NCBI GenBank assembly: GCA_033064195.1
Contig: JARBJD010000086.1
Location: 124,001 to 188,000, forward strand
Direction: 5' to 3'
DNA length: 64,000 nucleotides
From: Blattamonas nauphoetae
Taxonomy: Eukaryota > Preaxostyla > Oxymonadida
The position numbers and the translations under genes were made by a program. The stretch's first letter is position 1. The number at the start of each line of letters is the position of its first letter. The notes beneath the pieces are model-generated. The model searched no databases. It was given only the letters and a program-made list of their open reading frames with translations, and had not been told where the DNA came from. Positions 11,629 to 23,800 of the stretch are shown here, one piece after another.

Positions 11629-12688
11629 TCATCTTCTTTCAATCCCATTTTCCTGCATATCGAACACTTCCCCGAAGGTAGAACATGGAATCACCGTTGT
11701 GCCTATCTTTGACACTTTACATCCCGCTTTCTCGGTGCTCAGTTCGCTTGTATGCGATGAAGAGAGTGTTGAGACGAAGAACAGCGAGCGAGAAATCACT
11801 TCTTTTGATGTGAGTGAACAATCACTCGTCGAGATCCACGATGAGAGCCTCTCCATTCCAGCTCCTCCATACAGATTCCCAATCTCATTCTCTGCACTTT
11901 CTGAGAAACGACTGTTGTGACAGAGCGCACTCGTTTCAATCGTCAGGATCCCTCCCTTCACATATATCGCTCCTTGCGAGAGACGTGCCAGGTCGGTCTG
12001 TTTAATGGCTGTCTTCCTTGTTCAGTAAGTTCAGGATTCCACTCTCCCACAAACAATTATCTGCTTTCGTCGTCAGCTCGCTCGAAGTTGAGCATGATGA
12101 ATCCCAAGGTGACATCCTGAGATTCCTGTCATTCATCTTTCTTCAAATCCTGACATCGATGAGGGAAATGAAAGTAGTAGTTCCGTTGTCGGTCCTTCTT
12201 CAATCCAAACTTCACGACCGGTACTCATTTCTTGCTTGTTCTTTCTGTGTGGAGATGGAAATGATCGAGAGCGACAGCGACAAAGGCCTAATCCCTTCCA
12301 GAATCGTTCATCCATCCTCAATCGAGGAGCAATGACGCACGTGATCCCTTCTGAACACATTTGATTCGAACGACGAGTTAGAACTGACGCAATGACATTG
12401 TCAGGACGAGAGACAGTCGAGTCTGATGTCGCTGCACAGAAGATGGTCTCTCCCTGATCCGTTTCAGTCGCTTTGATCGATGTGATTGCGTTTGGCTTCT
12501 ATTTTCGAAGTGACTGTTGCGATGAAGGAGTACGAGGAGTTCAGTGTGATATTCAGTGATTCTCCAACAATCAGACCGGTCTCAATCAACGTCACATGGC
12601 AGTCGGTATGGAGAGAGTTCAAGTTCTCGAACTTCAGATCGGAAATTGCTGGACAGAACGGTATCTTGACCGTGATTTCATTTTCCAC
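11629..12688 (-). pseudogene. Decayed surface-protein gene fragments carried as cargo
   Basis: Two minus-strand stretches are clearly related to the host surface proteins. At 11629-11961 the string KIGTTVIPCSTFGEVFDM lines up with MTLIPCDLFLEVFEV of the intact genes. At 12464-12688 the string NITLNSSYSFIATVTS lines up with the FVVVLDSSHSFEVVITNS strand pair. They keep the gene's order and strand but are far more diverged than the paralogues in this window, with stops and frame changes between them. The cargo therefore looks older than the insertion event itself, or was copied from an already dead gene. Confidence 0.65.
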
Positions 12689-15491
12689 ATGAACTCCATT
12701 CGATTCTGTTCGGCTTCCTTCAGGCGTGCATTCTTCTCCAAATGTCAGATGATCTGATTCGACTTCATCTCCAACTGTAACACGGTTCTGCAGTGTGTGC
12801 TACTCAGAATCTCCGCTTCCAACGACTATGAATCTGTTGAGCCTTCTCTGCGTTTGTCACTCAACTTCACAACGGACCAGAACACACTTTCAACGCTAAG
12901 ACCCTCCTACTTCATTAGAATCTCAGCTCCTTCGAAAGTTGATGATTTGAAAGGATTTGGGTCTAAAGACTGGAACGACCCTTCCATTGAGGTTTGAGGA
13001 TAGATAATCGTTGCTTGTCAACTATAGTAGAATTGTCTCAAGCTTTCCGGTATTGGAAGGTGTGTACTCTCATGTTGCCCCGCTGCTGGACGGGATGAGA
13101 GAACACAACCAACATCGCCATGCGATGGATCTGGCGACAAAGGAGGCAATGCTCCGTGAGACAATTCGAGCGATCTTTCTCTGATCGACTCTTGTTGGAG
13201 CCTTCCAACGCACGTCTGAATATTGAGGAGCCGTTGTACGAATAATTACGCACGTCCCACCCCTCCAACAGTTCAGCGTGTTTTTCATTTGATGAAAAGA
13301 GCATGCAGACTGGCGTTCTTCTTGTTGAAATCTTGCTGGATTGTTCAACCGACAGTGTGTCGCTCTGCGAAGCTTGTAGCACTGAAACGCCGTCAAACTA
13401 GAGTCGGTTTGCGAATTAGAATGGATGTCCAGCTCCCGCCAAATGTTCTAAATGTTTTCTATTTGAAGACATTCACATGGTCGATCTCGACTGATAATTT
13501 GCTAATCGGTGCCAAGTGGCCTGTCAGAAACTGGATGGAAATACTTCCGGACGTGATCGAGTCTTCAATTCGAAGTCTCACTTGCGGATTGGCGTGGTTC
13601 TTGATGAGCTCCTGCTTGTTTGTTCATCCGACAGTGTGGTGCTGCGAGCATCTCGTGTCCTCTTCTTCTCTGCCGGCAACGATGACTATTCATGTCGAAC
13701 CTAGTTATCCAGCAGTACCATTGGCAGGATGGTCTGACTATAGGAATTTCTGAGAGTGTCTCTCTTCAAAGAGAGTATGAGGACTTCCCAAATCCAGATG
13801 TCTCGGACGAGAGTATGATGGTGTGTCTCTTGTTGGTGTTGGATAGCTCTTCATCGTTTTGCACGGATTATTCCCACGCGAGTGGATGGAAGAGGATGGC
13901 TGATCAACTGACCCGCATCTTTCTTTGTTTTTTCCCGAGTTCGCTTGATCAGGGTGTGTCTACTTCATGCTTGGAGAGATGGTGTTCTGTACTGACACTA
14001 CTTCACCCAGATCTGAATCTCTTCTTTGAAACAATCAACTCTCTTCTTCGAAGCTTGAGGAGGCCACTTTACGTGCTCAAATGAGCCAACTTGTGAACGG
14101 CTGAGATCGATTTGGACTCATCCTTTAAATGAAGCAATCCATCGCGAACGTGCTGAATAATCTACCCTGTGCGACTCGTATTCCGACGATGTGCCCTCTA
14201 TTCGAGTTTACAGGGCTGTTTTGTTTGTCGATTGGATGATAAAGATTGTGCGATGGGTCTGACGTGAATGAGGGTGAATTGTCGTATTCTATCAAGAAAA
14301 TCGTTGCCGATGGGATTTTATACGTCTTTGAGAGTGCAAAATCCATTTGATTACGAAATGATCGTCCGCTGGAAAGTTCATGATGGGAACCACTTATGAA
14401 CTGGTGTTGAGATATTCCGCAATGAAGAGTACTTGGATTTAGAAGGGACGATGTAAATGCGCGGAGAAGATTGATCAAATTGTGGATAACTCACCGTTGG
14501 ATCTCCGACTCAGTATTTGCGACTTGATCATATTCTTGTATGATCTGCGGTCGATTTCTTGGTATCTTATGGCTGTCTGGAGTGAGTTGCAGTTATTTTC
14601 CAAGACTATTCGTACGCGCAACTGCTTTCTCATCTCACCTCGATCTGTCCTTGTGGTGGGTCCGCCAGCGAGCACCAGAACGGTTGACGATCGAGAAACT
14701 CGGCACTTCCATGCTGGACGTGGCCAGCTATCGGTATTGAGAGGTATCAATCTTCATTTCGTCCTTTCCTTTTCCACTTAGAGCAACATGAAAGTTCGCC
14801 TCCCGAAATGAGCAGAATATGGTTCTGGCGTCAAAAAACAGGCATTGGTCCAGAAAGATCCACCTCCATGTTGATCGTCCTGGTACGGAGTAGGTCGTGA
14901 TGATCATCATCTATTCCACGGGGATCTTCAAATGAAGACTTGGTAATCTTTCCTTTTTCCTGTGTCTGCCTCCTCCTCGTCTTAAATAGCGGCAGTATCA
15001 TTTATCTTGTTTCATCTTTTTTGGTTGCTGCATCAATCTGATCTTCTTCTCAAGAAGTTGACGACGTCCTGTCTCTTCGTCCAATTTAGCTTGTTTACCA
15101 GGTCCATATGTGATTTCGAAGAATCAGAGCAATCTAGTTCACGTTCTCCACACTATTTTGAGTGTTCAGAAAAGTTATTGAGCCAGAGTAGCCATCAGTT
15201 CGTAACAGGAATGAAATCTTTGAGATCGGATCAGTGAGATATAGAAACATCTGATGTGATTATCTACTTCTTGAAGCAGTTGTACGATTCCTTCTCCTTC
15301 AAGTCATTGCTGCTTTCAACAATTTTGTCCATTTGATATTGGATGTTTGTGGCGTAAACAGTTGAAAACTGAAATGAGGTATTTCGAAAAGATTCTGCTT
15401 GAAAGTTGAATCAACGATAATGAATTCGAGGATAGTTTCAGATAGTTTTGCCGCTAAAGACGAGGAGGTCTGTTGCTTCAGTTTGTTATGT
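12689..15491. other. Remainder of the large chamber, no recognisable gene
   Basis: About 2.8 kb in which no open frame shows a family I know. Composition is similar to decayed coding DNA. More relics of the surface-protein gene may be hidden here, but by eye I could not align them. Confidence 0.4.
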
Positions 15492-15585
15492 TTGATCGGC
15501 CAACCCATGGACCGTCTTTAACGGACCCAGGGACTCACTCAATCTGTTGATGAGCCCTGGTTATGTGTCGGATGGAGCTTGCGAC
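15492..15585. repeat. Right terminal arm of composite element 1
   Basis: An inverted match to 10739-10802 (inner part), with an extra outer tip ending GCTTGCGAC that is shared only with the internal copy at 11107-11155. Confidence 0.8.
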
Positions 15586-18211
15586 ATCCTCCGAAAACAA
15601 CAACCTCAACTGATCCAGCTTCTGAAGAAACGAATGACACTTCAATCTCAATCGGTGTTGATCCACTTTCTTTGATCGTCAGATTCATCGCTCCAACAGG
15701 CATTCGTAAAGATTCCAGCGTCAACATCACATTGTTCACATTTGATGTCCTCAGAGCAGCTTTCACATCAACCAATGTCGGCCCAATTGGTGTTTTGAAT
15801 GACACTGAATCACACTTCATCTTTCGATCACCCTTCGTCACTGATGCAACAGAATACGATGTGTCGAACTGCATCTCTCCAGGAACACTCGCTGAGATCG
15901 TTCCATTTCCTTCTGTCGATGAACTGAAGTCAACCAAAAACCAGAGACCACCAACCAGTTCCACTTTGAACCCACTTTCAATCGGCAGGTCTGTCCCAAC
16001 AATCCCAACTGGGAATGAAGACGACGCGCAAGTGAGAGGAGCAGAAATCGATTGGACGATTGGACCAGAAGGAACTGTGAAGGACAACTCTGGAGTGATG
16101 ATCAATTCGTTCGATCCTCCACTCCCACCAACCAGCGTGTATGTCTTCAGGAATTCAAGATGAGTCATGTTCTCTTCCCATCCCACTTTGAACGTGATCC
16201 AACATTCGGACTCGCTTTTTACATCAATCTCGCCATCACTCTCAATCTCATCCCCATCTGACGACGTAACAATCATCCATCTCGTGTCTTGTTTCAGCGC
16301 GAATCCTTTCACAATCACAATCACGCCATCCTTCGAATCCATCAGTGAACACGATTGAATCGATGACAGGCGAGCCGGTTCGTCTGGTGTGGAAAATGAG
16401 AGATCAGAATTCTGCAGCAGGGTTGATCCATCGAGCGACACAGAATCCACAATGTATTCATATCCGAACAGCAACTCCGCCGAATCATGAGGATAGAATT
16501 TGATTGTCTTCGACCCAGATTCACTTGGATTCGAAGAATCACTTCGGATTGTGATCGTTCGTTTGTCTGGCTCAGCATTCGCTCCCATCAACGATGTTGA
16601 TATCGGGCGTCCTGTCACAAGCATCACGTAGTCCGTGTTCGGTTTCAGTGCTCGGCCGATCATCGTCAGCGTCGCTTCCGTTTTCTGAGCATCTGAGAAA
16701 TCCCCAATCGTCACGTCAGTGATCCGAGATGGTTCGGATATGGTGAATGAGTTGGGAGTCGCGTCGATCAGGAGAGAGGTGGAGGGAGAGGAAGTTGGGA
16801 TGACAGAGAAGAGGGTGTATGTTGTGTCAAACAAAAGAACTGGCGAATCGCCAAAAATTGGAACGGATGTGACACTCGAGTTCCTCTCATCACTCATTCC
16901 ATCCACAAACCAAATCTCAAACCAGGGACCACTCTCCGAGTTCAGTCTCACTGTGTACGATCCAGGCGCAATCTGTCGTCCTCGAACTGTGATCGAAACG
17001 ATTTTCCCACTCGAGTCCAACTCTCCCCAAATCCCAACAATTCGCGCTGGCTCATCTGGAGTTGTGAATGACAGACCGTTTCTCACATCTACATTCGTCG
17101 TTCCCCTCAGCACAGATGTCACTGTGTATTTCGTTCCATATTTCAGTTCGGCCGACGTGATCGGATAAAGAGACACCGATGTCGAAAGTTCTGTCGAACT
17201 TGCTAATGTCAGAGAGATGTTCGTTGGTGTCCCGCTCGCATCCTTCACAAGCATCGAATACGAACCAGAGACTAACTTTGTTCCTGTGAGATCAATTTTG
17301 GTGGTGTTTGGGGTGACCAGTGATGCATCAGCACCATGAATTGATGATTCAAGTTTGTAGCCCGCCAAAACTGCTGCTTCGAGAGAATATTCGTTCGTTG
17401 ACGGAAGCACAGCCGTTGTTGTTCCTGTTCCTGTTGTCGAGCCTGGCGATTGGAATGACACGAACACGAGACGAGGAACAAGACCGCCAGACAGAAGCAC
17501 ACTCATCACTCCACTCACAGCATTCACTGTTGTGATCGTCACTGTCGATGTCGTCCCCGAGTGAGACACTGAACACGACACAATCGCAAAACCAAGAGTG
17601 ACTTGCTTGAGAAGAGTGGAGTCTGTTTCAAAAATTGAAGAGCCATCAGTGTAGAAAAGCGTTGGCACCGCTGAGGATGAATCACACCTCGTGACATTCT
17701 CTGCAATTGCTGAGGTCGTTGTCCTAAGATACATGTCTGATGCGGTTGGTGGGTTTGTGTCAACGTTGTTACGGAAAACGACGTCAGTGAACTTGATCGA
17801 GGCAGGAGTCTCGGAAAACACAGCTCCTCCCATAAGAGAGGCCACACTGTCAACGATGGCTGAGTTAGAAACCGACAGCGAGCTGATGCTGACATACACG
17901 AATGCCCCTCCGGCATAGGCTGAGTTTCCCCGAAATAGACAAGAATTGACAGCAAATGATTGGATGTGCATTCCCGCAATCGCTCCACCAGCGTTCTGGG
18001 TAGAACAGTCCGAAAAACTTGATTGTGAGATTGTGAGTGTCGAAGCAGGGCTGACATTCTCGCCGGGTCCCCGAAAGCAGACAGCTCCTCCATTCGCAGA
18101 AGTACCCGTTGCAGAGCAGTCGTGGAAGGCGCATCGTGAAATGGTTAGATACGCTGTAGTGTGATTCAAAGAGATCGCTGCTCCACCAACGAAAGTCGTT
18201 GACAACCAGGT
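15586..18211 (-). pseudogene. Middle segment of the interrupted giant surface protein (beta-helix end and beta-sandwich modules)
   Basis: About 870 uninterrupted codons lie between the MITE and the composite insertion. The first 170 residues are beta-helix repeats with GGA motifs (NGGAVCFRG, NAGGAIAG, YAGGAFVYV, MGGAVFSE), of the chlamydial Pmp / pectin-lyase-like kind. Then come beta-sandwich modules, including GIWGELDSSGKIVS and SSIQSCSLMDSKDGVI. The frame enters from the MITE side in register (MTWLSTTFVGGAA) and leaves at VVVFGG in register with the segment beginning at 10719. Apart from the two insertions, nothing disables this stretch. Confidence 0.8.
18207..18211. repeat. Target-site duplication CAGGT, left copy
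   Basis: CAGGT here and at 18660-18664 flank the MITE-like insertion. Confidence 0.75.
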
Positions 18212-18659
18212 GAGTAATTCTCAATGAAATGATGCAAATTATATATGAGCGTGGAAAAAAATCAAATTTTACAGAATTAAGATTTAGTTGTTGAGTACAC
18301 ATGAGAAAGATGAATTTATAGATTTCAAGCCTGATCGCGCATGAAATGGCCTTTTTAAGATCAACACATTTTTGCATACTTTTTATTGCAAAACAAGTTC
18401 TAAGACAGGGAAAGGATGGAAAACAACAAAAAAAGAGGTCTCCATGTGAGACAATGGAAATAAACCGTCCATTAAAGAGAAAAATGGAAAAAACGTGAGA
18501 TGTTTGGGTTGATCGAGACAACTTTAATGTTTTTTGAAAATGAAAAAAAGTTCAGTAATGATGTATTTCGGTATGATAGACGAAAAAAGATGATTTTTTA
18601 GGAGAGTTTCTGCGTCTGTGCGATTTTGTGACGCTTGGATTATTTCATTGAGAATTACA
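18212..18659. mobile_element. 448-bp MITE-like element in the surface-protein gene
   Basis: An AT-rich, non-coding 448-bp insertion. Its ends are inverted repeats of about 20 bp: GTAATTCTCAATGAAAT at the left, and the same reversed at the right. It is flanked by CAGGT on both sides and interrupts the gene exactly where intact paralogues run from CTFRHMTC into VGGAA. The superfamily is not decided; the terminal sequence differs from that of the composites. An intron interpretation fails because the nearest GT-AG pairs give a stop at the junction. Confidence 0.75.
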
Positions 18660-19753
18660 CAGGTCATGTGGCGGAAGGTGCAGGATGTGAAGGTCTGTGT
18701 TCCGTTATTAGTATAACCATACTCGATGCGGCCTCCCTGCGTGATGTTCAGGTCTGCGGCGGATGAGCAGTGGGCGAACGAGGAGTTCGAGCAGAGCACA
18801 TTCCCACCCATGTTCATGTCCCGCAGAGCCGTTCCACGGAAATGGTCGGTGCTTCGGAGCATCGAACAGCCAATCATTTTCTGAGTCAGCCGAGGTCGGT
18901 TTGTTTGAGGGCCACTTCCCAAAGAGAGCGAGCTCACATTCACAAAAGACGACTTGATCAGAGTTGTTGTGCAGACTTCTTCGTTTGGCTGGCCATCTGG
19001 ACATCTGAACTTGTGGTTGGTGTTTGTGTCCATTTCGAGGAGAGGTCCGCTTCGTCCAAACAGCCAAGTTGAAAACGACAGATCGCATCCAATCACTGAG
19101 ATTGACCCTTCACTCAATTGGTCGGATTGCTTGACAGTCGTCAATGAATGATCATTTGGGAGGATGTTCCGATCCACACCGACAAATGGATGCACCACCC
19201 ACGATTCAGAAGAGTCGTGACAACAACCAATCATCGTGATCGTTGACGATCTCGATACTGTCGGTGAAGACACAAACAGAGGAGAGCATTCCACCGACGA
19301 CCCAATCCTGCACCCCACCAGCCCAACATCTGACGAATCAACAAAACAAACGAGTCCTCCCTTCCACACAGACAGAATCAGACTTTTCAGAGTGACCGAG
19401 CTGTTCATCACAATGAAAATCGACGGGTGAGACTTCTGGATGGAAATGGATGGGTTCGGTTGTTCATTGTTTGTGGACGAGAATGGTGGAGATTGGTTCG
19501 AGTGAAGAATCATCGTGTTTCGTCCTTCAATCTCCACTTTCTGGGACACAATGTGATATCCATCGGTGTGGAATGATCCTTCAGTCAGTTCAAACTTAAT
19601 CGTTTCATTTCCGAGATCGTTTTTGTTCGAGAATTGTTGGTGGCTCAGAGCTTCGGAAAGTGGGAGCAAAGTGGGTTGATAGGCGAAAGGAGAGAGGGGG
19701 CTGTCACCTCGATATGCAAAAAGAGCCGAGATGCGTATCCAGAGGAGATTCAT
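18660..19753 (-). pseudogene. N-terminal segment of the interrupted giant surface protein
   Basis: It starts at ATG 19753 with a signal-peptide-like run (MNLLWIRISALFAYRG), which matches the starts of the intact paralogues. About 365 codons follow, with the family's conserved blocks FHTDGYHIVSQKVEIEGRN, VWKGGLVCFVDSSDVGLVG and FVGVDRNILPNDHS. The frame reaches CTFRHMTC, then the MITE ends it prematurely. Summed with the other two segments, and counting one copy of each target duplication, the gene is 7,629 nt, exactly 2,543 codons. A TTG directly before the ATG is not needed as a start. Confidence 0.8.
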
Positions 19754-20283
19754 CAAAATAGAGTGATCACACCGACATTTGGAACCAATTGAAGAGTCAA
19801 CTTTTCAGAAAGAGAAATTGAATTATTAATGTCAATATTGAACGAGGAAATCTGCTGGAAGAGGTGATAAAGACGCTGATTAATGAAGAAAATGAAAACT
19901 GCTTGAGAAACCAAACAAAAGTGAAATGAAGATTGAATGACACATTGAGCATTGTAACAAACCGAGGTTCCTCTCACATGAGATATGGTCTGAGTAAGGG
20001 CCGGTCAATGAGCCGACTGAACGAAACACTTCAAAACTTAGAGTTATCCGTTCCTTACTCTTTTTCCAATCGCTGAGGCAGAGCCACAAGGGATGGAGAC
20101 TGTCGCAATGCGACGAACGAGGAACAAAAAATTTATAAGGGCCTGATCACAGAAAATCCTCAACGAGGAACAAAAAACTGTGACAGGACTTTGAAAAGAG
20201 TCCCAAAGGGAACTCGGGAAGTCTTCTGCTCTCCTCGCGGCTTGTGGAAGCAGGTATTCGAGAGGAACCTCGGTTTGTTACAA

Positions 20284-20288
20284 GCACC
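20284..20288. other. Central spacer GCACC of composite element 2
   Basis: It lies between 24 bp of inverted left tip (20260-20283) and 46 bp of inverted right tip (20289-20334). It is the reverse complement of the right flank GGTGC at 24439-24443. Confidence 0.65.
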
Positions 20289-20537
20289 GCCCTTCTAGTA
20301 GGTGCTGTCCAAACCTCGGTTCCTCTCACATGAGTCTTGAAAGGAATTACGACAAGAGAGAAACACAATGAATGAAATGAAGGTGAAGGACATATCTTGA
20401 CGACTGACACTTGTTAATGTAGATGACCGTGATTCCCCGTTTAGGGGCTGCCATCAAGTCGCGGGGGTGGCAGAATTGCCTGTTGAATGTTGGTAACACG
20501 TCGAGGACACTGGCAACATGTCACGCACGTTTGATAT

Positions 20538-20832
20538 TCAAACACTGATCAGACCGTCTAGTTCGTCCAAACTTTCCTCCAAACTGACTTCGTGACAGTC
20601 GTTCTTCGTGAAGAGGTTGAGGTTCTGATCAAAACAGGGCATTACACGGCGGAAGAGCAGATATCTCCAGATGCATGCAGATGGTTGCAGACGAGATGTT
20701 GTGAAGGGAAAGGGAGGACAGGAGATTGTGGTGGAACAGCGGGATGAATGCGTTTCGGACGAGAACGAGCTTCTCCTCAAATCTCACCCGTTTGTGAACG
20801 ACTCCTGCGGGATTCTTGACTTGGGAGCACAC
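20538..20832 (-). pseudogene. Relic of a hypothetical helical-repeat protein gene (cargo)
   Basis: Two overlapping minus-strand frames carry complementary parts of one protein-like stretch: VHKRVRFEEKLVLVRNAF, HNLLSSLSLHNISSATIC, then (frame changed) NLFTKNDCHEVSLEESLDEL. The wording resembles a repeated hypothetical family I associate with oxymonad genomes; this is from memory and unverified. It has no start and at least one frame change. Confidence 0.35.
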
Positions 20833-20834
20833 GT

Positions 20835-23800
20835 GATTGAGTCTTTGGAGGACTTCTTCAATGGTTTTTGGACAGAACTTGCTGAAGGATGTCCAGCGCT
20901 GACAGAGAGGAAGCTTATTCGATCGGTGACATTGGAATCATGCCGGGCGGTATGCTCGTTCCCGATGAGGGAGGTCCAGCGCCGACAGAGAGGAAGCTCA
21001 CGCGAATTCTAACTTCAGAGATCAAATCATTCAGCAATCACTGGCCAGTATTTCCGTTGTTCAGGCACCGATCTACACGAAGACGAGTCTCGGATCTGAT
21101 GTCATCTCTCCCTTGAAGTCGATTCTGACTTCTAACAACACAGCTGGATTGCTTCTTCCGTTGATCAAGAGGTCTCCGTGATTGAATCCGCTTGGAAAGC
21201 AGAGAAAGACAAGACACATATCCCGTTGGATCGGCTCACTTCCTTCACTGTGATAAGAGTGCTCATATACACCGATATCGCCTCCGCTGTCGAAGATGTT
21301 AGCGAAGCCTACAATGACAGCTCATTCTGTCACCACACTGACAGAGAGAGGGCCAACTATGATCTCCCTATTCACTCATTCCATCGATTTCGAAGCAGGT
21401 CCCAGAGAAAATCGGTCTGGACCCGATACTGACTGTATCGAAGAGCACACGACCACATCATGGACAACCACTGTCCATACATGATCCTGACCATGATCCT
21501 GATTCTGTCCGTGTGGACAAGAACAGGATGCGGTAAGTGTGTCTCGAGTCAACCCATATTATCTGGAGGAGCTTGACATCTGATCGTGGACAGGATGGAC
21601 CAGACAGGATAAAGGCGATCCATGATTCGTCAGGCTTGCAAGTAAGGCGAAGCCTGACAAGGTGAGTAGCTCGTCCGTGAACGAGGAGGTGATGAAAGGA
21701 AGGCGATGCAAGAGGCCTGATTCAGGGTTCTTAATTGAGATGGGACGTCTGCTGGGATGAGAGGTTTTCGAGAAGTTTACGGTTAATTCCACCGCTGTCC
21801 GGATCCCGAAGATGTGGATGACCCCTTTGAGTATAAAAGATGGCTTACAGCTTTCATTTCGTGCTTCAAGACGAGTTGGGGGTGAAAAGAGGTATTGATG
21901 ACCCCCAACAATGAAAATCCTGTCGAACCCGATTCCTGGAGGCCTTCTTCTTCAACTCTCTGAACTGGAGCTTCGAGTTTAATGCTCTCGGCGCCCAAGC
22001 GACGTTCTGACATCGTAATGTCGTTCCCTGTCTGACAGAGGGAACATTTCGTGACGGTGATGGGCCAAATACTTCTCCTTCCATGTCCCGAGTGTATCGC
22101 CAAAATGCGTAGTCGAAAGATGATTCGATGCTTCCTTCCGTACGAAAGATAACAGCAGTCAATATCATTAGTGTCCTGTCAAGATCGATGACTGGCGATG
22201 ATGACGGATATTTCCTCAGGGAGAGGCTGGTGAAGGTCAACGCTCTCATCACCTTCTTCCCTGTTCTCAACGGATTTACGGATCAGCCAGTACTGGTGCG
22301 CCTTCTATTTCGGGTCGCTGTTGGAGCAATTGTTACTACCCCATATCAGGTCAACTTTGTGAACTATCCGTGTGCGTTTTTTGAAGGTCTGGACTGATCG
22401 AAAGAAACTGACATGTTTCGGAGTTGGATTGCCGCTGACAGGCGTATAAAATCGATTTGTTGTAAAGAATGAGTAGTACTTCACCATATTGAATTCTCCA
22501 CTGCCTCAGGACCAAGAAAAGGTCATCGAAGCTGTGCCCGGCTTCGTTGTTCCGACTATGACGCATGGATGTTCGTTCCCCAGCGTGACTTACTCGCGGG
22601 GAAATGGTGCGTCGTTCCGACTAATACGCATGGTGGTCCGTCCTCTCCTGGCGTGTCCGTCTCGCAGCTAATGTTCATCGAAGTGAACTGACGGAGTGTT
22701 CTTCTTGCTTGTCTGGCGCTGTTCCCTATAAATTCATGAAGTGGAGATGCTCAGAGTCCTAACTCGTTGAGAAAGATGTCTCATGGACTGATCTGCTAAT
22801 TGTCGAGAGAAACAGGGTTCTAAGCCCTGGAATCCTGTCCGATCAGGAATTGATTAACTCACGCCATTCTCGACTTTGAAATTGGAGATGGGAACTGCCA
22901 GGGAGTTGTTAAATGGAAATGAGACGATAGAGCGACCACATATTTAAACTAACATGACTTTTGAGCCGATGGGTGAGCTGTTTTAAAATGTGTCATCTCA
23001 AGATTTTAGGATGAATTTATCTGATGATCCCATTGGTACCAGGTGGTGATCGTAATGTATTTGTGATCCAGTACGGCTCCAAGCTATCCCAGCGTAAATA
23101 AATGAGCCGAAGATCTAGATGAGTCAGGTTTCACTAGGAAAAGATATTGACTCCAGATTCAAGAAGTTTCCCAGCGAAACGTGTATATACTGCCATTATT
23201 TGACGAGTTGAGTTTGTTCACATCGTCGGAGAATGGATCGACCTTGTGATGGTGTCAGTTCGGGTTTTTCTTTGATATAGCCATTCTTCACTGGATAAGA
23301 CTGTTTTGTCGGCTAGTCGTTAGTGTATCGCTAAGTAATTATGATCATTCGACTTCCCCAACTGACAGAGGAGTGGGTTGTGATCCAGGTTTTGAGGCGC
23401 AGTGATATGCACATTGGAATGTTAACTTTCCCCTTCGACAGATAATCTACTTTATATTGTCGGTTTTCTTTCCTTGTGAAGGAATCAGTCGCCTCCAGAT
23501 TGATTCAGATATCTTCCAAAACGTCATCCCGAGTAACAGTGTCGTAGAATCGTCTGGGATCCTTGTCTGACGTATCATCGACTGTGGTCACAATTTGTCG
23601 ATCGCTATGTGTCGAACAACGTTGATGAAACTATACAACGACTCCGTCTGGGTACTCGGGCCGTTCGAAAAGTCCGAGGAGTTGTGCAGGGATCATCTCA
23701 TAACTGTGGATATCAGCATCGGCTCATCCACACTTCGTCGAAAATGGAGGGTATCCTGTTCCGTTCCTTCGACATGGAATCGGACTGAAGGATGAAAGAC

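Larger units (their letters stand above)
10725..15585. mobile_element. Two-chambered inverted-repeat composite element 1
   Basis: This 4.86-kb insertion splits the surface-protein gene and is flanked by direct ATCCT copies. Its left arm (about 10739-10802) is an inverted copy of its right arm (about 15492-15557). The outermost tips differ: the left begins TGACACAAACC and the right ends GGAGCTTGCGAC. Inside, at 11079-11155, an inverted copy of the left tip, the 5-mer AGGAT and an inverted copy of the right tip stand back to back. This divides the element into a 377-bp chamber (10725-11101) and a 4,479-bp chamber (11107-15585). No transposase was found, so it is probably non-autonomous. The superfamily is unknown; a 5-bp duplication does not decide it. 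Confidence 0.75.

Noticed and set aside
18212-18659. The 448-bp insertion as a spliced intron (introner-like)
   Set aside because: The available GT and AG positions near its ends give a stop at the junction, and the flanking 5-bp duplication remains in the message.
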